The translations under genes and the position numbers were made by a program. A stretch of DNA of 64,000 bases from Icerya purchasi (taxonomy: Eukaryota; Arthropoda; Insecta; Hemiptera; Monophlebidae), in the NCBI GenBank assembly GCA_039619475.1, contig CM077116.1:371036294-371100293 (forward strand). Direction: 5' to 3'. How positions within the stretch are numbered: position 1 is the stretch's first letter; the number at the start of each line of letters is the position of its first letter. Positions 14,086-25,387 of this stretch are shown here, one piece after another. Below the pieces are notes generated by a model, which saw only the letters and a program-made list of their open reading frames with translations, did not search any database and was not told where the DNA came from.

Positions 14086-15262
14086 ATTGGAAATATTTAG
14101 AAGAAATACATAAAAAAAGTACGTACTTTGTGAATATTATGATTTCGTATAAAAGTGTACGGAATGCTAAAAAATGAAAATTGATTAAAAATATTTAAGA
14201 AACCTAGATGATTTAAACAAAACTGCATGAAGTATGTATCTTGTGATTTACTGAATGCTGGAAAAACTAAATTATTAACGAGAAAAACGGTATTTTTTGC
14301 GAGAAATTCCTGATAGTAGAAAGGGAGATGTTGTTTTACAGTTACAGAGAAATAAATCCGAAAACCTTAGTTTCTCCACGTTTTTCATAAAAAAAAAGAG
14401 GTGATAACCCATTAACGGATATCTGAAAAACATATATTCGTAGGTAATTCGTAAAAAGGTGCGAGTAAAGACGCTCTGGCTTGCTCCCACCGGAAAACGG
14501 GGTGAATCATATAAAATGTTACTGTCGCTGAATTTTTTTTTTTCTTTTTTAGATTTTTTCTCTAATTCCACTTGATTAGCTGAGGATCGTTCCATGTTTC
14601 CGAAAAAACCTAATCACTTTAAAACGGGTTTTTAAAAAATAAAAACCACTAGTTTGACAAATCTTGCATTCATTATGAATCGACGAATTGTGTTATTTTA
14701 CGCTCTAAATTTTTACGAAGTCGGAACATTCAAAATATTTCATAACGTTCCGGCACATAATTATTTACCATTGGTGGGGCATTAAAAACCATTTACGTAC
14801 AGACGCTTCATTTCTAGAAGAATTTTAACATAACCCATCGACTGAATTTTAATGAGATTACGCATCAAATTCCGTTTTTATTCGTTATATTGATGTATGA
14901 ATAGCACATGTGTCTTCGTTTTCGTTTTCGTTTTGTTTTTCTCGTCGATTTAGCGTGTTCGCATTTGAAAATGACCGTGTTTTATATATAATTGCCAGTA
15001 CGTATTGTAATGTTGGCATATTTTCAATAAATTTCTTGCAATTTTCGACGATTTCAATAGACTTTACAAATTTCTTTTCATTAACTTTACAAAACGATTA
15101 TATCACACACACACACACACTTGAATAAGATTAATTAAACCGTCGTCGCATATTTTTTTAAAGCTCGACACTGGGACTACGTACGAAAACGTTTTCATAT
15201 TCAGCAGTGACCGTTTTCATATTTAAATCAAACTCCATAACAGAAGTTTTAAAACAAAACAC

Positions 15263-15717
15263 ATAAAATGCTTTTCGACAAAATAGTAAATACCGACTAC
15301 TTCGAGGTTTATTATAGAAATTTAATAAAAACGCACTAAAAAGTAACGAAATAATTACTCGCGATTAGAAAATATTGTATATATCAGAGTGATATAACAC
15401 TTAAGTGATGATATTACCGTAATTCTTAGACAAAACATTAAAACCTTAATTAGAGTCACCATCAAATATTCATGTTACTATATCTAGCAACAATTTAATG
15501 CAGTTTTTAATTATTATTGCAATATGTATTTGATGCCGATTTTAATTAATGTGCTATAAGAATAACGATAATATCACCTTTAAGGGTATATCACTTTAAT
15601 ATACAATATTTTCTAATCGCGAGTAATTATTTCGTTACTTTTTAGTGCATTTTTATTGAATTTCTATAATAAACCTCGAAGTAGTCGGTATTTATTTCTT
15701 GTAGAAAAGCATTTTAT
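15263..15717. mobile_element. Long palindromic foldback/MITE-like element, copy A
   Basis: The left half, from ATAAAATGCTTTTC (15263), is the reverse complement of the right half ending GAAAAGCATTTTAT (15704-15717). Over about 120 bp the match is nearly perfect, including the stretches TACCGACTACTTCGAGGTTT and CACTAAAAAGTAACG. It then weakens towards a centre near 15490 but remains recognisable, with GTGATAT, TTAATTAGAGTCACC and ATCAAATA mirrored on the right. The whole 455 bp can fold into one hairpin. There is no ORF. A second member lies at 53.1 kb. Family affiliation is unknown. Confidence 0.75.
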
Positions 15718-15924
15718 TTTACAGTTTTTAGCGTTATACTTGAATTTTTTTTTTTTTTTTTGTTAAAAATCAATTTTTTTCACATTATTCTCCATACTTT
15801 ATACTTAAAAAAAAAAAAAAACGATTTCTTTATTTTGCACTGCATTTCCACGGTGTAAAAGTATCAAAAGCTATATTTCCATGGTAATTTGGCAAATCTA
15901 TAGTATTTTAAGTCAATAAATCTA

Positions 15925-16185
15925 ACTTGACGGTGAAGTCAATTATGAATGAAAAGCATCCAAAAAGCTTCAACTCCCGCATTAGTAAGGATAACTCAAA
16001 CGCTACCGGTCAGATCTTGATCAAATTTAAATGGGACCACATGAGAAACACCACCTTTCAAATAAAAGAAGAATCATCAAAATCGGTTCACCTAGAAGAA
16101 AGTTCTGAGGTAACACACATAAAAAAAAATAAAAAAATACAGTCGAATTGAATACCTACTCCTTTTTTTGAAGTCGGTTAAAAAT
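15925..16185 (+). mobile_element. Insect dispersed repeat with GAAGTCGGTTAAAAA-type end
   Basis: The stretch TCAAATTTAAATGGGACCAC, then GAATCATCAAAATCGGTTCA, AAAGTTCTGAGGTAACA, CAGTCGAATTG and the terminal CTCCTTTTTTTGAAGTCGGT is one I recognise from memory as a very common dispersed repeat in insect, notably lepidopteran, sequence. It happens to contain a 74-codon open frame, which I do not regard as a gene. Whether it is the 3' end of a LINE, a SINE or a non-autonomous DNA element I cannot say. One copy is seen here. Confidence 0.55.
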
Positions 16186-16910
16186 AGAAGCAATATTACT
16201 ATTTTATGAAAATTTCTACCCGAAATTCTAGCCAGTCACAAAAGCTTCGAAAAAAACTCGCGTCTAAGCGTCTTCCAGACATCCGTCAGCCTAGGACGAA
16301 TCCGAAAAACCACTATAAACAACAGTCCAAATGACTTAATACATTTTTGCTTCAGTTCAGAATGTTCAGTTTTTTAACAGCAGTGGGCGCGATTTTTCAA
16401 CTAACCGAACAAGAGTACTACCACCAAAGCGATGCTAATTACTTCGTTAGTCGAAAACCCTACACGTTTCTCTTCCTATTGTACAAAATATGCACTATAA
16501 GAAAAAAAACATAAAAGGAAAACATCCCAAATTAAATTTTTAGGTCAGAAGTCTGTCAGCAGCGAAATAAATTGTCAGTCCTAATTAAATCCGAAATAAT
16601 AAAAAAAAAAAAAAAATCCGATACAGCGTATTGATAATGTACCAAACAGGGGCGTACTGGTTAATGTCATTTGCATAAGCGAGCGATTCGTTTAACGAAA
16701 GGTTGCTGTGCACCAAGCGATTTATCATCTGTTCTGGACAGCGGTGCTTACTGTGTCTGCCACTGCAACGACAACTGGCCCCGGGGTTCTAGAAAGGCGA
16801 TGCAAGCACATTAATAAAAACATAAACGCGTCAATCGCGATATTAATCTGTATTACCGAACAATAAGTTATTTTTGACAAGTAATCAACATCAAAGAACT
16901 CGCTTACTTT

Positions 16911-16942
<32 letters not shown>

Positions 16943-17159
16943 GGTATAGGTATATACTATACAAACACGCACAAAAAAAATAAAAACTCTCCAATCGGCA
17001 CATTATCATAATCGCATCATTACTCTTTAGCGTTCAAATACAAATTGACGCCTAAAAGCCTTTTTTTCACTTACTCGAAACACCGGAAATCGCCTGAATT
17101 TAAATAGAGTTGTTGTTTCTTTGCATCGTGTCATTTTTTTAATTTAGTACTTCGAACAG
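16186..17159. other. Unassigned AT-rich DNA
   Basis: Apart from the (TA)n tract and an A-run at 16602-16617, nothing is recognised between the insect dispersed repeat and the 17-kb LINE. Confidence 0.55.
16917..16952. repeat. (TA)n with TAGGTA tail
   Basis: A TA run followed by TAGGTATAGGTATA. Smaller (TA)n tracts are at 27717-27740, 36053-36074 and 57040-57062. Confidence 0.95.
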
Positions 17160-18240
17160 GTTAAGAACAAGAGTAATAAAATTACTTTCTATTAGCGGGT
17201 GCGAGATAGAGCGAATAAAAAAGGCTAAAAAAGAGTAATGGCAGACAAGGAAGGGAACCGAAAGAATGTAGGCTGCATGCATCGTATGGAGTAGAAAAAG
17301 TAAGGTCCAAAAGTGGAGAATAAAAAGAGAGAACGCTCAGAGGAAAGTTGGGACCATTCAAAGAAAACATAATTAGCATCATGAAAAAAGGAATCGTTAG
17401 GATAAGGAGGGCAACGCGGCGACGAAATGAGGAAAAAAAGGTCGAAGGGAGGAAACAGTGTCCTACGGCAGCATATACAGCTGTAATCCGGGCAACGGCG
17501 AAGAGAAGGAAACTCGGTCAAACCTAGGAGAGTAAGGGAAGATAAGGACCGAACAGAAAACTAAAAGGAATTATGTTAATAAATCAATGCGTAATTTTTA
17601 AAGTAAAAATGTTTAGATAGACGATTAATATCGCGAGCGAGAAGTTTTCGAAGAAGGTGATCGTTAAAAGTCAAAAACGAGCCCTGAAGAATCAGCCCTT
17701 TCATTTCCCTGAATGCCGGCATGACTAAGAATACGCAGTATAGATCTATTTCAACTGAACGGAACCAAGAATAAATCATGAATTAGACTGTGAATAAAAA
17801 AAGAGTGAAAGGTTCGAAAGAAGACAATGGTAGGGAAGGAGAAACCGTTTTTAAGGCGTCTTGTCAGGTATTAAAAGAAATTTATCAGAAAGGAAGGAAG
17901 AAGAAGAACCAAGAATTGCATCAATTGCGGGCATAGCAGTGGAAATAGAACCCAACCACCGGAGGAAAACTTGAAAGATTCAGAATAATTGTGAGAAGGA
18001 AAAGGAGACACTAACCCATTAGGCCTCTTAGATCCATTGGTAAAGATATCAGCAGGATTAGGATATGAGGAATTTAGAATCATACGAAATTCAAATTTAA
18101 CTATGGAATGGGAAGGAGAAATTTAACAGAATTCGTGAGCAGTGGCCAAAAAAAATGAAAAGTAACTAAGGGGAAAAACAACTGGCGTGTCGGATAAACG
18201 ACAACTCCTAATTATACAAAAAAATAAAAAAAAAACAAAA
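17160..18240 (-). mobile_element. Decayed LINE 3' region with RNase H domain
   Basis: Reading the minus strand, DIFTNGSKRPNG (about 18050-18015) is the first RNase H strand. The catalytic Asp of the usual FTDGS is replaced by Asn (codon 18038-18036). After degenerate sequence with stops comes IHSLIHDLF and then SHAGIQGNERAD, with the His at 17723-17721 and the last catalytic Asp at 17693-17691. The spacing from the first block to the SHAGI block (about 315 nt) equals that of the 38-kb relative. Further on, CPDYSCIC and a T/C-rich, Leu/Ser/Phe-rich tail resemble LINE ORF2 C-termini. Several frameshifts and stops show it is dead. RNase H inside a LINE points to I-type or related clades. Confidence 0.7.
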
Positions 18241-19799
18241 TTGACCACCTCGTTTCTCCTCCTGAATAAAATATGCTTGTAGAGGTTTTTTTTATTTATT
18301 ATTCCTCATATTTTTCTTTGCAATCAGTTTTCTTTCGTTAAAATATTCTTTTGTACGGTTTTTATTAAGAAATGGAGGGCCGCCGGGATCAATTTCGCTT
18401 TACGAGATGTTGCTTATTCGACACGCCAAGAATATAATTTAAAAAAAAAAAAAAAAAATGCTGCTCGAAAATGTCGAATGATGAGTGTGACGACTTTTCT
18501 TTCCCGCTAAGATTTATTTGGACTCTAGACAGTTCGCTAGGGTATACCCCCCCCCCAACCATAGATATTTTCATCGGCGGTAAGTAGAATTAACCTGCAG
18601 AGAAATGACTAAATAATGTTAAGCGGACACGGAGGCTCTATCATCTGTTCAAAAAACCGTCGAATATCACGGAATCACACGCCGCGATATGTTTCTCTCG
18701 ACGATGAGAACTCTTGGCACGCATACTTGTCGGCCACATGTTAATTTCACCTGACTCCCATTTCCTAACGAACTCGTACGCAGATATCTACAGACACTAT
18801 TTCCGGTCGTTCCAACGATTATTCCTTTCCAACTCTACTTAACCGCATTATAAAACTACCGGCCACATCCAACTCTATTTTTCCCCTAAGGGGCGGGGGG
18901 GGGGGGGGGGGGATAAACAACAAGTCTCGATCGACGTGTACAGAACAATTCGTCGGATCGGCGGCAGCAGATGAAAAAGTGTTCGTTTTTATCGTTACGA
19001 TTAATGAATTAAATATAAACGATCTCCCGGTTTACGGGTTTTCATTTAGATTTGTGAATTACTCGCGTTTACGTTTATTTATTATTTTTAATTAAAACAG
19101 TTACAGAAATTTCCTCCGACCTTCCAGAGAGTAAATTATTTTCAAAGATGTTCCTTTAATCTTTTTTTCCCCTTTCGTCAATTTTATTTTATTGATGTAT
19201 TTTTAGGGGGGCGGAAGGTTTTTACGAAAGAAATATTTTCCCTAGCCGCGAAATTCGACGGAAATAATTTGACAAAACGAAAATTCATGCACATTTAGCG
19301 TAAGAGTTACACTGCTGCCGCTGCTGACACATCTAAATTCAGAGTTGCCAGAAAAGCTGAGTGAAAGATACAGAAATAAAGAGAGCAATATTACATTTCT
19401 ATCGTTTTTTTTTATTAACCATTCTGCAGAAATTTCAAAATTCGCAGTTTTTTTCAAAGCAATTTTCTTCTTTAACCGCAAAAGCGGAAAGGTTTGTTAC
19501 AAATTATGTGTATTTTCCAGTGAGGATCAACTTGAAATTAAACGCCCTTCTGCTATCGTACTTTACCACAGAGTTCATATATATCATGTATCGAAATATT
19601 TTGTCCCTAATATATCGATATACGTCGGAGTCTCGTACACATCATTCACCCAGTACATTTTCATAAATCACTTTAAAAACAGAAAAAATCCTTACCGCTA
19701 CCGTAAACTTTGAAACTTGGTTTTATTTTTATTTTTTTTTAATAGATTTGTCAACACGGTTTTAATAAAGAAGAATCGGACCACTGACCAGCAAAAACG
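18241..19799. other. Unassigned DNA between LINE remnants
   Basis: Contains an A-run (18439-18458), poly(C) (18547-18556) and poly(G) (18895-18912). Two overlapping plus-strand frames near 19.35-19.71 kb look like chance. No gene supported. Confidence 0.5.
18895..18912 (+). repeat. Poly(G) tract, 18 nt
   Basis: An uninterrupted G run in otherwise AT-rich DNA. Others are at 42513-42530 (18 nt) and 22866-22879 (14 nt); C runs are at 20341-20352 and 41181-41192. Confidence 0.95.
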
Positions 19800-20270
19800 G
19801 TGAAACATGGCTAATAAAACATGATATTAGAATCGCAAGAGAAAAGTATGTAGCGAAGAGGGCTGTGAAAAGGACAAAATAATGAAGTAGATGCGGATGA
19901 AAACCGAAAAAACGATGCGGGTGGAAGTAAACTATGCAACAAACAGCCGAGATTGTGTAGCGTTTAAAAGAGGATAAGTATCCGGAAAATCGTGGGCGAG
20001 GAGGATAAGATGGCTGAATAGAGAGGGGTAAAAAGAGGCAAGATTAAAAGAAAAACCAGAGTTGAGCCGTGTAATTTGGAACACGAGATTGAGGAGAAAG
20101 AAAGAAGAGCAATATTATCGAGCTGAAAATGTGCCCAAAATTCCGCCAAAAACGGGCTGAGGAATCCACCATCTCATAGGAGAATCTACAAAAGATCGAT
20201 CTTGATCAAGTGAGGCAGGAAAAGGAAAAGATCATGAATGAGGAAACTATGAGAAGTCTTTTATTTTCAT
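19800..20270 (-). other. T/C-rich minus-strand stretch, possible LINE remnant
   Basis: The minus strand is strongly pyrimidine-rich with long Ser/Phe/Leu-rich open stretches, for example 20149-19964, like the C-terminal part of the RNase H LINE 2 kb away. No diagnostic motif survives. It lies upstream of that LINE in its own orientation, so it cannot be its C-terminus. A separate decayed insertion or simple strand bias are both possible. Confidence 0.2.
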
Positions 20271-23040
20271 TTATTCAGTTAATATCGTTTTTTTTTCTTG
20301 TTTTTCTCAAACTGGAAGATCATATTTTTAAGACATTAAGACCCCCCCCCCCGAATCTATTACGCAGCGTAGTCGGTTAGGCAGCAGTGTTTCGTTCGAG
20401 CAGAAATGACCGCTACCGCACACTGAAAATATGCGCTACTATCATTGCTGCAAGTTATTAATGTCTGTCAACCATTAACTGATGCGAAAGTGAAATAAAA
20501 TTATTTGTTCGCGATTACGAAAGAATGCACGTAGGTAAGACTAACTACATTAGAAGACATACAACAAAGGGGGCCGTTTCAAAAGAATGGAAAAAGCAAA
20601 AACAAAATGAAGACAAAACGAAAAAGTAGCATAAAAGAAAACGATTAATAATTAAAAAGAAATAAATTAACCAATAGCAAACTAAAAATATATAGTGTAC
20701 TTATCTTCAGTAACCCTCGAACTGTACGATTTAATGTTCGCGTTAAAATTTTTATTTCGCCTGATGATTATTTCGATTGTGTTCGTGTTTCATTTTTCCT
20801 TTTTCCAGCTGAAGATGAGCTGTGCCCGAAAACGTTACTAAAGATACATTATAATTATTTAGTTACTAGTTATTAATCATACTAGCAAACAGGTGTGAAT
20901 TTCAACGTTATTTTTAAAAGAAACCGACGTTACGAATGAAAAGAACAAAAGAGGAATCGAAAATAAGCGCGAGTAATACTAGCGAATTGAATAAAAGGCG
21001 CGAACGGATGATATACATATACCAGCAGATGATGATGACAAAACAAAAACGGCCAATATTTCATCACTTTAAACGTGCTTGTAAATAATATTAATAATAA
21101 TAATTCAAAAAAGTTAATATCGTCAATTAAATGCAATACGTAAGATAAAAAAGAAGAAAGAAATTAACAATTTTAATTTCTTATTATTTATAATTAGAAA
21201 GGTGTCACTACCAGTTTTGGGGAATTCAAAAAAAAAAAAAAAAAAAAAAACGAATACGGTGAAAAAGGAATGACAATTTTATTCATTTCGCTGAAATCAA
21301 TTTCCGAATTTTCTTTTACATGGTTTCGAAATTGTAGGCAATTAAAAGTTGAAAAAGTAACACGGTTTAAAATGGATTTTGGTACGAGGGTCTCCCGGCG
21401 GGTCACTAGGATTTACCATTTATTAAATATATCGTTTCAAAAACATGCGTCGAAATTTTAGGCGACTAATGAAAATCGCCGAGCATTTTTCCGGCGAAAC
21501 CGCAGTCATCTACGAAATCCGTGTTTCCCTTTCCCGATGAAATTTATTTTTTTTTTTTCTTTTTGAGCTGCTTGCGAAATAAAAAGTTTTAACATACATC
21601 TTTTTTATTTAATTTGTGATTTTCCGCGAATTAGTTGAATTTTTCATTTTAAAGTCAAGCCCCGCGGGAATTATCGAAACACACGTGTGTACGGCACTTA
21701 ATATAAGCCGAATGATTTGTCCGGTATGCGTGAATTCGAGTTACTCTCTTGAAGCAAATATGAACTTAAATTTTACTCTCACCTCTAATACGATGTACAC
21801 AACCAATCTCTGCTATTTGAAAAGCTCGAATAGATAATGAAAACGCGAATTAATAAACGCCCAGAGAGGATAGAGGGCTCTAATACTTGGCGGTTTTTTT
21901 TATTTTCCCTTTTTGGTCCTATTCGTGAACGTTTGTAAACCGATCATCCCCCTATTTCGCTTTACATGTATTTTAAGGTTATTTTGAAGGCGCCAATTGA
22001 TGGACAGCCACAAAGACTAAAACGAGTCACGTGCTAATGAAGTGCAACTTCTTCATATCGCGTATGTTTTTGTGTCATTATTTTATTGTTTACTGCGCAA
22101 GCATCATATCATGCAATGGAGAGATAAAGTGACAAAGTAAGAAAATGCGCTTAGCCTGGCATATTTATACAACTATACAGAATTATAACATCCGTAATTT
22201 TTTTTTTTTTTTTGATTTTTAATATTTCACGTTTTACAATAGAATTTTATTTACGAAATATTAAAAAAAAATAATAGTATCGCCACGCCCTATTAAATGA
22301 TGTTACTAAAAATAGGAGTCCTACTTCACCAGTATGGATCCATCTAATTTAACTTCGCAAGAATCCTTCTAAGCAAGGTTGCGACTTGTTTAGATCTAGT
22401 TCGAATTTATAAACATTACTAAAAAGGCATCATCGAGAAGTAAGGAATTTAAAATGTTTAATAGGTTTCATTACTTTTTTTGTTTTCTTCTATTGCAATT
22501 ATGTAATAGCTAAAGATGAAAAAAATATATATTTATGACTTATTCAAAAAAGCCGGTAGTTTTATCATTCCGTTTTTTTTCGCTCTTAAAGCTATAATAC
22601 TCCATTACACTCAAATGACCGTCAATCACCAAGGATGTTTGATTACGTAAAGCACTCGAGATAAATGACCAGAACCTGTTCGGTAGAGGATGCTTTAGAT
22701 AGGTCGAATTCTCTGCTCAATAAACCAATTCGGGCACTGCCGAAACGCTTGTACATATTGAAAAAAAAAACAAACTATTATTACTGTCCTCCATCATTCA
22801 ATCGTTAGAGTGAACAGTCTATCAACTGCTGTTTTATTAATATCAAAAAATGCAAAAAAAAGGGAGGGGGGGGGGGGGGAATCAAGTTATTTGAATGATG
22901 TTTAAGAGAAAGGAAAATCGATAAAACTGAGTTAGAAACCTCCGCATCAATTACCGAAAGTGACAACGTACCTATTTCACCAAAATCGATACGGTAAAAT
23001 AATGTACCTTTTCACTTTAATTACACTAATAACACAGCGC
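20271..23040. other. Unassigned AT-rich DNA
   Basis: Holds the motif at 20.81 kb, poly(C) at 20341-20352, long A/T runs (21229-21250, 22200-22213) and a poly(G) at 22866-22879. No coding signal beyond chance-length frames. Confidence 0.55.
20810..20845 (+). repeat. GCTGAAGA...CGAAAACGTTA motif, copy 1
   Basis: AGCTGAAGATGAGCTGTGCC followed by CGAAAACGTTACTAAAG contains a short GAGC/GCCC-type stem between GAAGATG and CGAAAACG. Similar GAAGATG-stem-CGAAACG strings are, from memory, common in dispersed elements of many animals. A similar string is on the minus strand near 41.5 kb. Confidence 0.3.
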
Positions 23041-24050
23041 GCACGATCGGTGCGCTAACCGGAAAAACGTGTAACGCTCAAATAAGACGAACACTGTCTG
23101 GAAAAGAAAAATTCGAGAAATATGCTGGAACAGCGCATGTCCGAACCCGCATCCTCTCAGCCGCGTACGGACGCCCGCATTCCTCTGCGCCGTTCTGGAA
23201 CCATTTATAACTTAATCTCGATAATAACTCGGCCAAGCTATCGCCGTGATAACGATTATTTCAACGTGGAGAATTAAGAGAACTCCTCGCGTCCGCCGCA
23301 CTGGTATCCTGCAATGAACGGATCGCGAGCCGACGTAATCGCACGGGGAACGTGTAGCAGACGTTTTTCGACGTTAATGATAATAAATACTGGAAATTCC
23401 TCGAACGAAAAAAAGATGGTCGCGTAGAAGGTACAGACGAACGAGGCAGATAGCGGGCAATCCAAAAGAAATTACATGCTCGCGCCAGTAAACACATATG
23501 TTTCTACTGGAAGAAAATGAGCGAAGGGCAACTCATCTTCCGCTGTTTATTAGACGCACAAAACGAGCATCGCACATAAATCATACTTTCCATCGTCATT
23601 CCGAACATATAATATACTAATATTTGTGCACACTTTGGGAACCCATCTAGCGATGATCGGCTTCGCTACGACTTCGATGGCATACATTCAGACGACGTTC
23701 TTCGTTCTCTCATTATTGACTGCGTTCTTCTATATTCGATAACCACCCGGGCATTCTTCGACAATGCAGACAGCGCGCTATGAAAGACGGTAATTTCGAC
23801 CAGGCCGGACTATTTTCCCTAGAAGCTAGTGCACCGGCCGGGGGAGTACGGCATTTGGGTGGCCCTAAAGACCGGACCAAGCATTCATTAAACATAATAT
23901 ATAATGCGTATGTACACGGCAACAACAAATCGAGGATTAATAATATACAGACGCGCTCACAATTCGTACATTCGCTCCGAACACACATACACGTATGTGG
24001 TATATATATATCAAAAATATACGTATACATGTATATACTTTTGCATTGAT
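23040..24050. other. GC-richer island
   Basis: One of the more GC-rich stretches, with the 23122-23277 ORF and another plus-strand frame from 23780. The latter begins MKDGNFDQAGLFSLE and then degrades into a TATA/CACATA-rich tail. No domain recognised; candidate conserved non-coding or exon-bearing block. Confidence 0.35.
23122..23277 (+). CDS. Unassigned 51-residue ORF in a GC-rich island
   Basis: An ATG at 23122 opens 51 codons ending in TAA at 23275-23277. The product is hydrophilic and Arg/Ser/Pro-rich at first (SEPASSQPRTDARIPLRRSG), then IYNLISIITRPSYRR and an acidic end. There is no signal peptide and no recognised domain. GC-rich DNA lowers stop-codon frequency, so an open frame of this length is not surprising. 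Listed because it lies in one of the few compositional islands. Confidence 0.12.
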   Translation: MLEQRMSEPASSQPRTDARIPLRRSGTIYNLISIITRPSYRRDNDYFNVEN

Positions 24051-25313
24051 CTAAACAGTTGAATAGTTTCGTAGCAGAATCGAAGGGGCTTTTTTCATTA
24101 TTTATTTATTTATTTTTGTATACGTGTGCGTCTTACGAATAACCGATGCACATCGGATACAACACACAGTGTTGATAATGTGAAAAACGCGACTCACTCG
24201 AATGATTGTTCGTTTGTTTTCCACAGCCCGAGGGGACACAGATCTCTTTTGATCTTAAGAGAGAGAAAAAAAACTTTGAAAACGTTCTGGTAAAGTCGGG
24301 CACACACGTAAACGAGGTCGTTTGAATGCCGGCTTTGTTTAGAAAAACGGTGGTGGTACATTATAGGAAGCTGGAATTCGGCCGAAAGCGGAATTTTGGC
24401 CGACATGCTTTTAAAAATTCGGTTTAAAGCTCGTTTTTCGATTTTCTTTTTTTTTCCTTTTTAATTATCAAGCGTAAATTCACATTCGAATAAGATACTA
24501 CAAATGACTTCGTAAACGCTACTATATCAATGACTTTCCTTTTGAACTCTTCAAGGGTTTCAATTTTCACATACAAACACTTTTTTTTCTTTCTTTCTGA
24601 CAACCGGCCAGTTAATAAACAATTAGGAAAAATCATTTTAATTCTAGATTCTTAACATAAACAAATATACTTATATACTTGTTTTTTATTTATTTTTAGC
24701 ACTAAAATTATTACTTTTTAATCTAAAAATATTAAATGTGCTCCAGCTTCTTTAACTACTTGAGAACACCTCTGGATTTCCAGATAAGTATTTTACAATT
24801 CTAATAGAAAAGTAAGTTTCTGAAATAAATGTCGCAAGCACGATCAAAAAATGTTAAAAATTAAACGATGCACATTACGTTATAAAATTTTCAATACGAA
24901 ACACTACATGATTTTCATATTTGTCATAGTTGTTTATATAGAATTTACGCACGAATGCTAAGACTGATAGAGAAAAAATATGTATACATTTTCAATATAT
25001 TTTATTCTCAACAATTAAAACTGCACACGCTTGAAGGCAAAATTGTTTTATATTTGTCTTCCTTTCGTTATGCTCAGCGACGTTTGGTTCCATATACATA
25101 TCAAATTTTCAACCTAATTTTAGCGGGAATAAAATGTTTTTGACGGAATCGTATACAAAGGGGGAAAGTATAGTTAAAATTCAACCGTACATTTAAGTCC
25201 AACTGCAGAGGCAACGATTAAAGTACCGTCATTTTTCGCAACATATGATGTAGGTGAAGTGGGAGGTTTTGAATTGTGCATAAAGCAGTATTCCCCTTAA
25301 ATAAACCTTTTTA

Positions 25314-25387
<74 letters not shown>

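Larger units (their letters stand above)
11250..15262. other. Unassigned intergenic or intronic DNA
   Basis: No supported gene. Around 12.4-13.2 kb several overlapping frames exist on both strands without recognisable domains. Contains T-runs, the AAAT array, the GAAAAT array and a short CA run (15105-15121). Confidence 0.55.

Noticed and set aside
15927..16151. 74-codon frame as a small gene
   Set aside because: It lies entirely inside a dispersed insect repeat whose similarity is at the DNA level.
17225..17521. Minus-strand frame as a hypothetical protein
   Set aside because: It lies in the pyrimidine-rich 3' part of the RNase H LINE remnant and is best explained as decayed ORF2.
20759..20845. 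Hammerhead ribozyme (CTGATGA at 20761 and CGAAAA at 20826)
   Set aside because: The two core pieces are about 65 nt apart without a recognisable stem II, and the nearer CTGAAGATGAG does not match the core.
23780..24049. Plus-strand frame beginning MKDGNFDQAG as a gene
   Set aside because: The first 35 residues look ordinary, but the rest is a CACATA/TATA-rich simple-sequence translation with no domain; no donor separates the two parts.
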